Source of the DNA: Pseudanabaena sp. UBA1465
Lineage (GTDB): Bacteria > Cyanobacteriota > Cyanobacteriia > Pseudanabaenales > Pseudanabaenaceae
DNA: 18,785 nucleotides
Reading direction: 5' to 3'
NCBI GenBank assembly: GCA_002325645.1
Contig: DCSN01000259.1
Location: forward strand, 1-18,785
Shown: piece by piece, positions 1 through 6,612 of the stretch
How the letters are laid out: the number at the start of each line of letters is the position of its first letter
Position numbering within the stretch: position 1 is the stretch's first letter
The notes under the pieces: generated by a model
The model's input: only the letters and a program-made list of their open reading frames with translations
What the model was told of the DNA's origin: nothing
Database searches by the model: none
Made by a program: the position numbers and the translations under genes

Positions 1-1
1 G

Positions 2-190
2 CAAGTGCTAACCGTTGGCGATAGTCCCAATGATGAAGCGATGTTCGATCCCGATCTATTTCCAATCTCGGTTGGCGTGGCAAATGTTCGCCATTATCAA
101 GACAAAATGCTGCATTTACCCAAGTACGTTACTCAAGCTTCAGAGTTTGCTGGGTTCTCTGAGTTGGCAAAATTATTATTACAAACGTAA
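2..190 (+). CDS. HAD-family (IIB-like) phosphatase, 3' end only
   Basis: This is the C-terminal 62 codons of a gene that begins upstream of the window; the frame is open to the left edge. The segment opens with V-GDSPND-E-MF, which is HAD motif IV (GDxxND); its acidic residues coordinate the catalytic Mg2+. The following text up to ISVGVANV also fits HAD-IIB sugar-phosphate phosphatases (sucrose-phosphate or mannosyl-3-phosphoglycerate phosphatase type), which remove phosphate from small sugar phosphates in the cytosol. The substrate cannot be told from this fragment. The gene ends in TAA just before a strong hairpin and faces the next gene tail to tail. Family call is fairly sure; subfamily is a guess. 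Confidence 0.75.
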   Translation, partial: QVLTVGDSPNDEAMFDPDLFPISVGVANVRHYQDKMLHLPKYVTQASEFAGFSELAKLLLQT

Positions 191-226
191 AAAAGCGGCG
201 CATCGCACCGCCTCTTATTTTTTGGG
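189..226. terminator. Bidirectional terminator between convergent genes
   Basis: GCGGCGC (195-201), loop ATC, GCACCGC (205-211) form a stem with one C/A mismatch. It is flanked by an A-run on the left (189-194) and a T-rich run on the right (214-223), so it has the form of an intrinsic terminator on both strands. It lies exactly between the stops of the HAD gene (plus) and the Zn protease gene (minus). Confidence 0.7.
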
Positions 227-239
227 AAGCAATTACAAT

Positions 240-929
240 TTAGCGATCGCCTCTGATCAATAACAATTGCACCAGTTGCAATGCTGCATAAATTGCCGTC
301 GCTACATACGTCCAAGCCGCCGCATTCAAGACACTTCGAGCGCCCCGATTTTCTTCACCTTGCAAAATTCCTAGCTCGTCAATCAGTCTCAAGGCGCGGC
401 TTGATGCATCAAACTCAACGGGTAAAGTGACGATGTGAAACAGGATCGCTCCTGCAAACAAAATAATGCCAATGTTGATAAAAACTGTACTCAAACTACC
501 CAATGAGGTCAGAAATAGTCCTGCCATTACCATTAGTGGACCAAAGTTTGCGCCGATATTTGCCACTGGTACTAGCGAGGCACGAATATTCATGAATTGA
601 TAGCCCCTTACATCTTGCAATACGTGACCACATTCATGAGCAGCGATCGCGGCGGCGGCTAAAGATGACGATGCATATACCGACTCCGATAATCGCACTG
701 CTTTGGCGGATGGGTCGTAATGATCGGTCAATTGTCCTTCGACTTGCTCAACGGTGACATCATGAATGCCCATACGTTGCAAGATTGTCTTGGCAACCTG
801 TGCGCCTGTCATCCCTAAACTCGATTGAATTTCGGCATATTTTTCGTAGGTTGCTTTGACGCGATGCTGCGCCCAAAACATCAAGATCATCCCTGGAATT
901 AGGATTAAGTAGGATGAGTGAAAGTACAT
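240..929 (-). CDS. YugP-type membrane zinc metallopeptidase
   Basis: A 229-aa integral membrane protease of the Zn_peptidase_2/YugP family, close to the family's usual length. Residues 5-19 form an N-terminal membrane anchor. Residues 98-102 are HECGH, the HExxH zinc site with catalytic Glu99; PVEFDAS at 170-176 supplies the conserved downstream Glu172, probably the third zinc ligand. Hydrophobic segments follow at about 118-140, 145-170 and 203-225. ATG at 929 is preceded by AAAGGAGA at good spacing, which fixes the start. It is a stand-alone gene, convergent with the HAD gene. The physiological substrate of this family is not known to me; a role in membrane protein turnover is usually supposed. 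All catalytic residues are present. Confidence 0.9.
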   Translation of the reverse strand: MYFHSSYLILIPGMILMFWAQHRVKATYEKYAEIQSSLGMTGAQVAKTILQRMGIHDVTVEQVEGQLTDHYDPSAKAVRLSESVYASSSLAAAAIAAHECGHVLQDVRGYQFMNIRASLVPVANIGANFGPLMVMAGLFLTSLGSLSTVFINIGIILFAGAILFHIVTLPVEFDASSRALRLIDELGILQGEENRGARSVLNAAAWTYVATAIYAALQLVQLLLIRGDR

Positions 930-1266
930 AAACTCTTCTCCTTTAGTCAGTTATATGTCTCATTATCCCCTTGTTGCATAAGCCTCTGACGGTAGTGAAA
1001 ACACTACTACTGCTGCAATTACTCAAACCCTATCAAGTCGTTGTAATCAGCAAAGTGGGAAAACCCCGAAATATTATGAATACTGAAATCATGTGTTGCT
1101 GCAAAATAGTGTCATAGATGACAGTATGGCGACCCTGAACCAAAATTGACAATAAGTTAAAGCAAATTTTGAGAATTTACAGATCATATTTAGAGCGATT
1201 AATGTATGCTTAAAATGCAGTTTTTTATCTATTGGAGATTACTTAGTTAGTTTTCCCCTTCAAACC

Positions 1267-1298
1267 AAAAAGCCAGTGAGGCGAACCACTAGCTTTTT
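1267..1298. terminator. Hairpin AAAAAGC...GCTTTTT, terminator-like
   Basis: AAAAAGC (1267-1273), one C/A mismatch, AGTG (1275-1278), an 8-nt loop, CACT (1287-1290) and GCTTTTT (1292-1298) form an 11-bp stem with A and T tracts at either end. The shape suits an intrinsic terminator acting in either direction. There is no obvious gene for it to terminate, so it may end a small RNA or a decayed gene, or be one copy of a dispersed intergenic repeat. Confidence 0.4.
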
Positions 1299-1406
1299 GA
1301 AAACCCGAAGGTACAAATTAAATTTTTTGGAAACGGGCAGAGCTGCTTTAGAACGGCAAGATTTGTTCGATGCTTTCTTATATCTTAAACGCAAGATACG
1401 AGTTTA

Positions 1407-1434
1407 GCAACAGTTTTTGTTGCAAATTTTTTAA
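1407..1434 (+). terminator. Weak terminator-like hairpin with T-tract
   Basis: GCAACA (1407-1412), loop GTTTT, TGTTGC (1418-1423), then AAATTTTTT. The 6-bp stem followed by a T-run resembles a weak intrinsic terminator reading rightwards. It sits upstream of the leader ORF and could act as an attenuator for the transcript of the primase-like gene, or close a short RNA from the region to the left. Confidence 0.3.
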
Positions 1435-1480
1435 ATTTGTCAAAAACAACGATTGAACAAGTCTAAAAAATCTATCCGTT

Positions 1481-1516
1481 TCCTGATTGAAAACGCTACA
1501 ACCCTTACAATCAGGA
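1481..1516 (+). promoter_or_regulatory. Hairpin sequestering the leader-ORF ribosome binding site
   Basis: TCCTGATTG (1481-1489) is perfectly complementary to CAATCAGGA (1508-1516), leaving an 18-nt loop. The right arm contains AGGA (1513-1516), the only ribosome-binding sequence at good spacing (8 nt) before the leader ATG at 1525. Folding would therefore block leader translation. This arrangement is common in plasmid replication control, where an antisense RNA or the loop regulates the leader; that use here is inference. Confidence 0.5.
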
Positions 1517-1524
1517 CAACCTAA

Positions 1525-1608
1525 ATGTTATTAAATTTGCGAGACTTGACTCAGCAGATCTGCAAAGCGATCGCCGATGAAAAGCAAAAAAGAGGTCAGC
1601 AGCCATGA
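1525..1608 (+). CDS. 27-codon leader peptide, overlaps primase-like gene
   Basis: ATG at 1525, preceded by CAGGA at 8-nt spacing, opens a 27-codon frame (starting MLLNLRDLTQQI) that ends in TGA at 1606-1608. The stop overlaps the ATG of the next gene as ATGA. The peptide is short, charged at its C-terminus and has no recognised domain. Its position between two ribosome-binding-site hairpins and its exact start/stop overlap argue for translational coupling to the 586-aa gene, as in plasmid rep leader peptides (compare repY/repZ of IncI-type plasmids). I infer a regulatory role and not a separate function. It could also be the vestige of a longer gene. Confidence 0.45.
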   Translation: MLLNLRDLTQQICKAIADEKQKRGQQP

Positions 1609-1612
1609 CCTC
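1592..1612 (+). promoter_or_regulatory. Hairpin over the start codon of the primase-like gene
   Basis: GAGGTCA (1592-1598) pairs perfectly with TGACCTC (1606-1612) around a 7-nt loop. The left arm contains the gene's ribosome binding site (GAGG, 9 nt before the ATG). The loop's last base is the A of the ATG at 1605, and the right arm begins with its TG. The leader stop codon lies in the right arm, so a ribosome finishing the leader would open the hairpin. Sequence geometry is clear; function is inferred. Confidence 0.5.
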
Positions 1613-3365
1613 ACAGAAAGATCATGTTTCTAATGTTGCGGATCGTGAATTTACAACTAAAGGCTTAGAGCCAAAATCACTAACCCCAACAGAGCTAACC
1701 GCGCAAAGGTTTGCCAGCTTTTTCCCCTATGCATGGAAATTTATCTATGCCAAAAACATAGATTTAACGAGGAAACCCGAATGGAAAACCGAAACGCGCT
1801 ATCCGATCACAGGCAGGCGACTATACGACCATTGGGCAGACAACGAAACCCTAATCGGCGTAAGATTTGACAGCCAAACCGCCTACGCCATGCTCGACAT
1901 CGACAAAGGCAGCCCCTACCACCCCAGCCACAACCACGAGAAATTTAAAACCGTCCTGCAAGCCCTAGAAGACATAGGACTAGTGAGACCGCTAATCGTG
2001 CAGAGTTCGCACAGCGAAGGACTACATATTTACTATCCCCTCAGCCAAGAAGTACCCAGCTTCGGCCTCGCCTGCGCGATCAAAGCATGTCTGCAAAAAA
2101 ACAACTGCGAAATCGCCGCAGGAGTAATCGAAAGCTTCCCGAACACGAAAAAATACGAATCAGAATACAACGGACATCGACTACCTCTGCAAACAGGCAG
2201 TTACCAACTCGACAACGACTTCCAGATCGTCGGACGAGATCTAAATCAATTTGTCGAAACATGGCTGAGCGTCCAAGAGCAACAAGACATCGACCTATTA
2301 AAACAGGCGATCGCCGCCGCCAAAGCCAACTATCACCCCGCCAAAGCCAACCGCAAAACGATCCAATGGCGAGAAGACCTCGAGCAACAAATCCAACAAG
2401 GATGGACAGGACAGAGACAATCAAACCAATTGTTATACTACATGGGCAAATACGCCCGAGTCTTCATGGGATGTGAAGAAGATGCGATCGCCGAATACAT
2501 CACCAAAACAGCAAGAGCCGCCGCAGGATTCCTGAAGTTTTGCGGGGATATCAAGAGACTAGAACAAAAAGCCAAAGACATCGCCAAATGGTGCATGAAG
2601 CATCATTTCCCCTTTGGCAGTAAAAAGGGAGAACAAACAGAAAACGAAAGTGAAAAAACAGAAACCCAAAAAGCCCAGAAACAAGCAGAAAGGCTAGAAC
2701 GCATCCGCACAACCGTAAACGAGCTAAATAAAACAGGAGAAATGCCAGAAACAATCCGAGGGATGGCGCAAGCGATCGCCAAAGCCGCAAAAGTATCAGT
2801 AGAAACCCTATATGACAACAAACAGCTATGGCATCCAGAATTCACCGAATCGCGTAACAGCACAAATACAAACAATTCCGCCCCATCCCCCATAGAGATC
2901 GCCGCCCCGAACGAACAAGCTGAAACCCAGACAGAAAGGACTGTTACAGAAAAATCCCTATATAAAGCGTTAGCTGTCTCTGAAACGCCCCTGCGAGGGC
3001 AAGAATTGCCAAAATTTGCCAACGTTGATTTTCAGGTCTCGGCAGACTTGCCCAAGTCGCCGCCAAAAACTAGCGATCCGATGTGGATCGAGACTCATGG
3101 CAGGCTAAGTCCGCCAAAAGCTGAAACTTCTAAGGTCGCGATCTCTCAAAATCCATCTACCCGCACAGCTAATGCCGATTGTTTGCGACCCTATGAACCA
3201 CCAAAATCTGAGCCTATATCAGCGATTGGAAGCAGGATAGGCTATCTGCGAACTTTACTAGAAACGCCTATTTTGCGTAGGAGTAAATCTGCATCGGAAA
3301 TTGCTAGCTTGCAATCCGAACTGGAAAGGCTAGAACGCGATCGGCAGAAAAACTCTAGTTCCTAA
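1605..3365 (+). CDS. Primase-like (AEP-fold) plasmid-type replication protein
   Basis: A 586-aa soluble protein. Residues 96-100 read MLDID, matching the metal-binding DxD of archaeo-eukaryotic primases. SSHSEGLHIYY (134-144) resembles motif II with its conserved His141, and ESFPN...HRLPL (176-195) resembles the E-x-FP...LP segment of plasmid and TOTE-type AEP primases. A charged coiled-coil stretch lies near 335-370, and a helix-turn-helix-like segment (IAKAAKVSVETLYDN, about 389-403) could bind DNA. The C-terminal tail (about 430-586) is low in complexity and ends in a short coiled coil. The expected role is priming or initiating replication of a mobile replicon. Expression appears coupled to the upstream leader ORF. 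About 1780-2950 uses C-ending, A/C-rich codons, unlike both the ends of the gene and its neighbours. No family name is certain. Confidence 0.7.
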   Translation: MTSQKDHVSNVADREFTTKGLEPKSLTPTELTAQRFASFFPYAWKFIYAKNIDLTRKPEWKTETRYPITGRRLYDHWADNETLIGVRFDSQTAYAMLDIDKGSPYHPSHNHEKFKTVLQALEDIGLVRPLIVQSSHSEGLHIYYPLSQEVPSFGLACAIKACLQKNNCEIAAGVIESFPNTKKYESEYNGHRLPLQTGSYQLDNDFQIVGRDLNQFVETWLSVQEQQDIDLLKQAIAAAKANYHPAKANRKTIQWREDLEQQIQQGWTGQRQSNQLLYYMGKYARVFMGCEEDAIAEYITKTARAAAGFLKFCGDIKRLEQKAKDIAKWCMKHHFPFGSKKGEQTENESEKTETQKAQKQAERLERIRTTVNELNKTGEMPETIRGMAQAIAKAAKVSVETLYDNKQLWHPEFTESRNSTNTNNSAPSPIEIAAPNEQAETQTERTVTEKSLYKALAVSETPLRGQELPKFANVDFQVSADLPKSPPKTSDPMWIETHGRLSPPKAETSKVAISQNPSTRTANADCLRPYEPPKSEPISAIGSRIGYLRTLLETPILRRSKSASEIASLQSELERLERDRQKNSSS

Positions 3366-3382
3366 TGGAGTAAGGACTTGGT

Positions 3383-3551
3383 TTAATCTGGTGGATGCCA
3401 ACCAATTGCAAACCAACGTTTACGAGTAGCGACCATGATCGATTGTCATGGGCATACCGCTATTTGCTTCGGTTGTGAGGCAATAGCAGCAACGCTTACG
3501 GTCAATTGATTCTATTTGCGATCGCAGATTTTGAGAAATATAGCCTGACAC
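3383..3551 (-). pseudogene. HNH endonuclease pseudogene with internal deletion
   Basis: Five nt after the RHH-like gene's stop, a GTG at 3551 begins VSGYISQNLRSQ..., followed by RKRCCYCLTTEAN and TIDH (to about 3435). That is the N-terminus of the small cyanobacterial HNH nucleases (CxxC, then the catalytic DH). The frame then runs to a stop at 3420. In another frame, 3433-3383 encodes VATRKRWFAIGWHPPD and a stop, which matches the usual C-terminus of the same nucleases (RRRWVxVGWHPP). The middle, with the conserved HNH Asn and second CxxC, is missing. I estimate about 110 residues lost, with the frames shifted at the junction. The gene is therefore dead, while its upstream partner is intact. 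Confidence 0.75.
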
Positions 3552-3556
3552 AAAAT

Positions 3557-3964
3557 CTACCCTGCTAGTCTGGAAATGTTATGTCCGCGCCATTTTAGGA
3601 TGGCGGCGGCTTGGGATTTGCGTAACATGAAGCGATCGCTATCTTTACGCAGGTTATCTAATTCCAGTTTTTCGGAATCAGTAAGTGCTGTATTTTGTTG
3701 TTTTGACAATAGGGATTCGTAGCGTTCCATTTCTAATTGAGTTTTTTGGCTACGGGCAATTTGCCATAGTGAATCATCGTCAAGTCGATCTAAGCCGGCA
3801 AGGTCGGTTTGAAATTCTTCGGGTACGTCTTTCCATGTGGGTGGGCTACCAATTTGTAAGGCTTGTAAAATTATGTCTTCTAGCGATCGCTGGGTTGCTC
3901 CTGCCGCGATCGCTAGGCGTTGGTACAATGCTTCTGGTATTTGTAAAGTAACGGTTTCAGCCAT
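3557..3964 (-). CDS. RHH-like protein, partner of HNH nuclease gene
   Basis: A 135-aa protein. The N-terminus (TVTLQIPEALYQRLAIAA..., about 4-33) resembles a ribbon-helix-helix DNA-binding strand and helix, as in antitoxins. The C-terminal half is helical and ends near MLRKSQAAAILKWRGH. In cyanobacteria, proteins of this type are commonly followed directly by a small HNH nuclease gene; here that gene is a deletion remnant. ATG at 3964 (after TTGAGAAAA) is preferred to an upstream TTG at 3976 that has no ribosome binding site. It lies 23 bp after the DUF5615 toxin gene and is probably co-transcribed with it. A regulatory or antitoxin role is inferred only. Confidence 0.75.
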   Translation of the reverse strand: MAETVTLQIPEALYQRLAIAAGATQRSLEDIILQALQIGSPPTWKDVPEEFQTDLAGLDRLDDDSLWQIARSQKTQLEMERYESLLSKQQNTALTDSEKLELDNLRKDSDRFMLRKSQAAAILKWRGHNISRLAG

Positions 3965-3987
3965 ATTTTTTCTCAATAATGTTAAAT

Positions 3988-4326
3988 TTAATTTCCACTA
4001 ATTTCTATTAATGATTCACCTGTAGCTAGAATTTCTAACGCTCTAGGTAAAGTAGCAGTTAGAATCTCTTTTAATTGGGCATTGGAAGTATTGCCAAATG
4101 TCAACCAAATAATTTGCGGTGGAGATCCGAGACGTTCAACTAGATCGACAAAATCACTATCTTTAGTCATAAAAATAATTTCTTGGGCTTTCCCTGCTAC
4201 AAAGATTTCAGGATCTTCTGCATCTCTTAAACCCAGATCTCGTAAAGCGAAGGCGCTTATGTTAAAGGTTCTAGATATCCAAGGGGCGATCGCTGGTGAT
4301 AAATGGGCATCAATCCAAATGGTCAT
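3988..4326 (-). CDS. DUF5615 PIN-like toxin
   Basis: A 112-aa protein of the DUF5615/Mut7-C PIN-like family, VapC-type toxins expected to be metal-dependent RNases. Asp6 (IDAHLSP) and the TKDSDF motif (about 54-59) supply the acidic residues of the active site, with a further acidic pair in DAEDPEI between them. Length is normal for the family. Its ATG overlaps the stop of the DUF433 gene as ATGA, the standard arrangement for this toxin-antitoxin pair and evidence for translational coupling. The target RNA cannot be read from the sequence. Confidence 0.85.
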   Translation of the reverse strand: MTIWIDAHLSPAIAPWISRTFNISAFALRDLGLRDAEDPEIFVAGKAQEIIFMTKDSDFVDLVERLGSPPQIIWLTFGNTSNAQLKEILTATLPRALEILATGESLIEISGN

Positions 4327-4547
4327 GCGACTAATACGGGATGATTGAGTTTACGGGATGCATAGGCTAGTGCTGCTTTGAGGTCATCTCTTTCTAGATC
4401 GGGCATTTCTTCTAAAATCTCTTCGGCGCTGAGTCCAGCTACAAATAAGTCGAGAACGTCTGAGACGCGAATTCTCATGCCACGAATGCAGGGACGACCA
4501 CCGCATTGTTTGGGGTTGATGGTGATTCTTCTAAGTAGTTCTGGCAT
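4323..4547 (-). CDS. DUF433 antitoxin
   Basis: A 74-aa DUF433 protein. ITINPKQCGGRPCIRGMRI, then VSDVLDLFVAGLSAEEIL, then a run of helices, is the textbook pattern of this small helix-turn-helix family. DUF433 proteins act as antitoxins to DUF5615/PIN toxins and usually repress their own promoter. The toxin gene starts on the last bases of this gene. A weak ribosome binding site (TTAGGT) lies 11 nt before the ATG. The 120 bp upstream should hold the operon promoter; TATTATAA in reverse complement near 4573-4580 is a candidate -10 without a clear -35. Confidence 0.88.
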   Translation of the reverse strand: MPELLRRITINPKQCGGRPCIRGMRIRVSDVLDLFVAGLSAEEILEEMPDLERDDLKAALAYASRKLNHPVLVA

Positions 4548-4667
4548 TTGAGTATTTACCTAAGACTTTTTTATAATATGAATTTAATTGAAGCTTTTTG
4601 TTACTGATTAAATTCTAATGAATTCTATAAACACGTTATGATCTGATAGTCTTGGTTACCTCATGTA

Positions 4668-5660
4668 TTACGAAAAATATTCATTTATAGATTTTGATAT
4701 TCTTTGTTTTTCTTTTAATGAAAGATTAAGTTTGTCAGCAGTTATATCGAATCTCGCAAAATTCCTATTTAGAAATGCAATTTTGTCATCTAGATCGACA
4801 TACACATAATTCCCCTTTATCCGATCAACATACACATTGTTTTTCTTTGATTGAACATTACAAACACACCACATCAGAATGTTAAGGAAAACATTACTAG
4901 GATGAGGGTCTAAGAAAAAGAACCAAGGCATAGATTCAAGTTCTTGTAAGTAATGGCGAACCTCAGGAATTTCATAAAGTTCTTTGGGATCTGAATCATA
5001 ACCTGAGATAAAAAAGTTTACACAACCCTGACTTTTGCGAGCTGTAATGGAATTAACTAGTAATCGATCAAAAATCTTAGTTGTCCATAGAAAATCCTGA
5101 GACTCAACTACCTCACGAGGAATATAAAAAAGGAGATCAGCTTCACTTAATACATTATTCATGTCCCAGTAAAAATCAATGTCGTCACTATAATCTTTCT
5201 CTTCGCCTGCCAGTTGTTTAAAAAACTCTTTAGCAGCTAGTGTAAGTCTTTGTGATTTTGGGATTGGCATTCTCCAACCACTACTATATTTTTCAGTCTC
5301 ATTAATATTGAAAACATTCCAAAACATTTCTTCATTGTCAGGATTTACAAGAATTATGACAACTGGAACTGGATGGTTTAACCAATAATTTCTATGCTTA
5401 TTTTTTCCTAGATACCAATATTCACTATATTTTGATTCTTTAAAATAACTATCTCCACACTTAACCTGAACTGCAAATGAACGTCCAGTTACTTGATTAT
5501 TATCATTAATAATATCTACAAATCCATCAATTCCAAAATCATATTCTTGATGCACACGACGAAATATCCATTTAAATTCCTCAGAAAATAGACGGGAGAC
5601 AAGAACTATACCTAATTCTCCTTTTTGAGCAGAACCTGAAAATATCGGAAAATTATCCAT
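4668..5660 (-). CDS. DUF4365 PD-(D/E)xK nuclease-like protein
   Basis: A 330-aa protein. Its first 130 residues match DUF4365, a restriction-endonuclease-fold domain: Glu15 (KGELG), Asp45 in DFGIDGFVDI (41-50) and Gln65-x-Lys67 in FAVQVKCG form the E-D-QxK active site. The remaining 200 residues have no recognised domain. DUF4365 proteins occur in many defence islands, where they are thought to cut DNA. The start overlaps the stop of the upstream possible HEPN gene by 8 bp, with GAGGAG 12 nt ahead of the ATG. The gene is much more AT-rich than its surroundings and has no HIP1 site, suggesting recent acquisition. Confidence 0.75.
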   Translation of the reverse strand: MDNFPIFSGSAQKGELGIVLVSRLFSEEFKWIFRRVHQEYDFGIDGFVDIINDNNQVTGRSFAVQVKCGDSYFKESKYSEYWYLGKNKHRNYWLNHPVPVVIILVNPDNEEMFWNVFNINETEKYSSGWRMPIPKSQRLTLAAKEFFKQLAGEEKDYSDDIDFYWDMNNVLSEADLLFYIPREVVESQDFLWTTKIFDRLLVNSITARKSQGCVNFFISGYDSDPKELYEIPEVRHYLQELESMPWFFFLDPHPSNVFLNILMWCVCNVQSKKNNVYVDRIKGNYVYVDLDDKIAFLNRNFARFDITADKLNLSLKEKQRISKSINEYFS

Positions 5661-6420
5661 TGCTTGAAAATAGCTCCTCGTATTGTTTTATTCTAGATAT
5701 TGAGTCATAAACCAATCCCTGATAACCTTCATAATATATTGATGTTTTGTATCCAATGATATCCTGCAAAATTTTTTTATAATCATTTAATACTATCGAT
5801 ATAGCATTTAAAGATTCATTTATAGATTGCGGAGTATTGCAAGTTAATGCTTTTTTAAGATTTTCTAATTTGTCCAATCTATGAGCAAATATTTTTCGAT
5901 CAAAATTCAGCTTTTCAATCGCTTTTTTATCTAAGATGTTATTCCACCATTCATCCATTTCAGTATGATTATAACTTGGTATACCAGTACTCTCCTTCAG
6001 TTCTTTTCTGCCTTCTAAACTACTTTCATTAATATCTTTAATACATTCGTCAATTTCCTCAGAAGTTGCTTCTCTTTTTCCTTCTGTAGTAAAAAAAACT
6101 AAGTGTACAATTGTTTTTTTATCTGCACTAGCAGCTTTATCTATCTTAGAGAAAAATCTCCCATTCTGCTTAATTATTTTGGAATAAAGAGATTTTTGCT
6201 CGGAAATCCCCTGATGCAATGAGAAGGTATCGATGCATAAAAACATTGTTTCATGATCTAGACGCATTAGCGCACCTAACAAAGTTCCAAATTTATCCTC
6301 ATTTTGAGAATTGAAATAATCTAATTCTTCTTTCAGAGTATTTTCTCGTAGTTGCAACAGTGAAATAACATCAATTGTGCTTTTTAATTCCTGAATTCGT
6401 AGATCATCTAAATTATCCAT
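5653..6420 (-). CDS. Possible HEPN-domain protein of DUF4365 gene pair
   Basis: A 255-aa, mostly helical, highly charged protein that I do not recognise with certainty. LNFDRKIFAHRL (171-182) contains R175-x4-H180, the spacing of the HEPN RNase motif (Rx4-6H), followed by helices as in AbiU2-like HEPN proteins; the polar residue after Arg is Lys here, where Asn or Asp is usual. Residues 46-90 (LLGALMRLD...SLHQGI) also fit a helical bundle. It overlaps the DUF4365 gene by 8 bp, so the two are one operon. The segment is AT-rich and free of HIP1. If the motif is real, it would be an RNase effector; otherwise it is an unknown partner of the nuclease. Confidence 0.55.
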   Translation of the reverse strand: MDNLDDLRIQELKSTIDVISLLQLRENTLKEELDYFNSQNEDKFGTLLGALMRLDHETMFLCIDTFSLHQGISEQKSLYSKIIKQNGRFFSKIDKAASADKKTIVHLVFFTTEGKREATSEEIDECIKDINESSLEGRKELKESTGIPSYNHTEMDEWWNNILDKKAIEKLNFDRKIFAHRLDKLENLKKALTCNTPQSINESLNAISIVLNDYKKILQDIIGYKTSIYYEGYQGLVYDSISRIKQYEELFSSNG

Positions 6421-6612
6421 TAAGTTTAAATATTATTTAAGGTTTTATAAAGCTGCCTAGACAGAATATATCATTTTTAAAGCCTCGCCTATTTCTACCT
6501 TAAATAAACTTTTTGTCTTTTGCCTTGATCGCTGTTTTATCTACAATGCTCTGTTAGCGATCGCGCTTAATGCTTTTCTCTTGGTAGTTCTCGAATAGGT
6601 TCAAGATTTTAC

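Larger units (their letters stand above)
930..1480. other. Long intergenic region with small inverted repeats
   Basis: About 550 bp without a gene I can support. It holds the upstream region of the Zn protease gene, with a short hairpin GTAGTG-AAAA-CACTAC (992-1007), and an interrupted palindrome TGTCAT-AG-ATGACA (1110-1123) that could be an operator. Terminator-like hairpins at 1267-1298 and 1407-1423 are listed separately. A TTGACA box at 1146-1151 has no convincing -10 at normal spacing. This stretch separates core-like genes on the left from accessory genes on the right. Confidence 0.5.

Noticed and set aside
995..1117. GTG-started 40-codon ORF in the intergenic region
   Set aside because: No ribosome binding site, odd composition (run of Leu, CCC near the end) and its start lies in a hairpin; likely chance.
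2080..3022. Long ORFs antisense to the primase-like gene (2080-2424, 2551-2790, 2603-3022)
   Set aside because: They result from the C/A-rich codon use of the sense gene; residues are Arg/Ser/Leu/Cys-rich without domains.
3433..3487. Small hairpins CCATGA/TCATGG and GCTATTTGC/GCAATAGC as regulatory elements
   Set aside because: They fall within the HNH pseudogene coding remnants and lack T-runs, so coding origin explains them better.
6421..6612. Possible pseudogene or insertion remnant between parB and the HEPN-like gene
   Set aside because: All frames have scattered stops and I recognise no family; only one HIP1 site is present.
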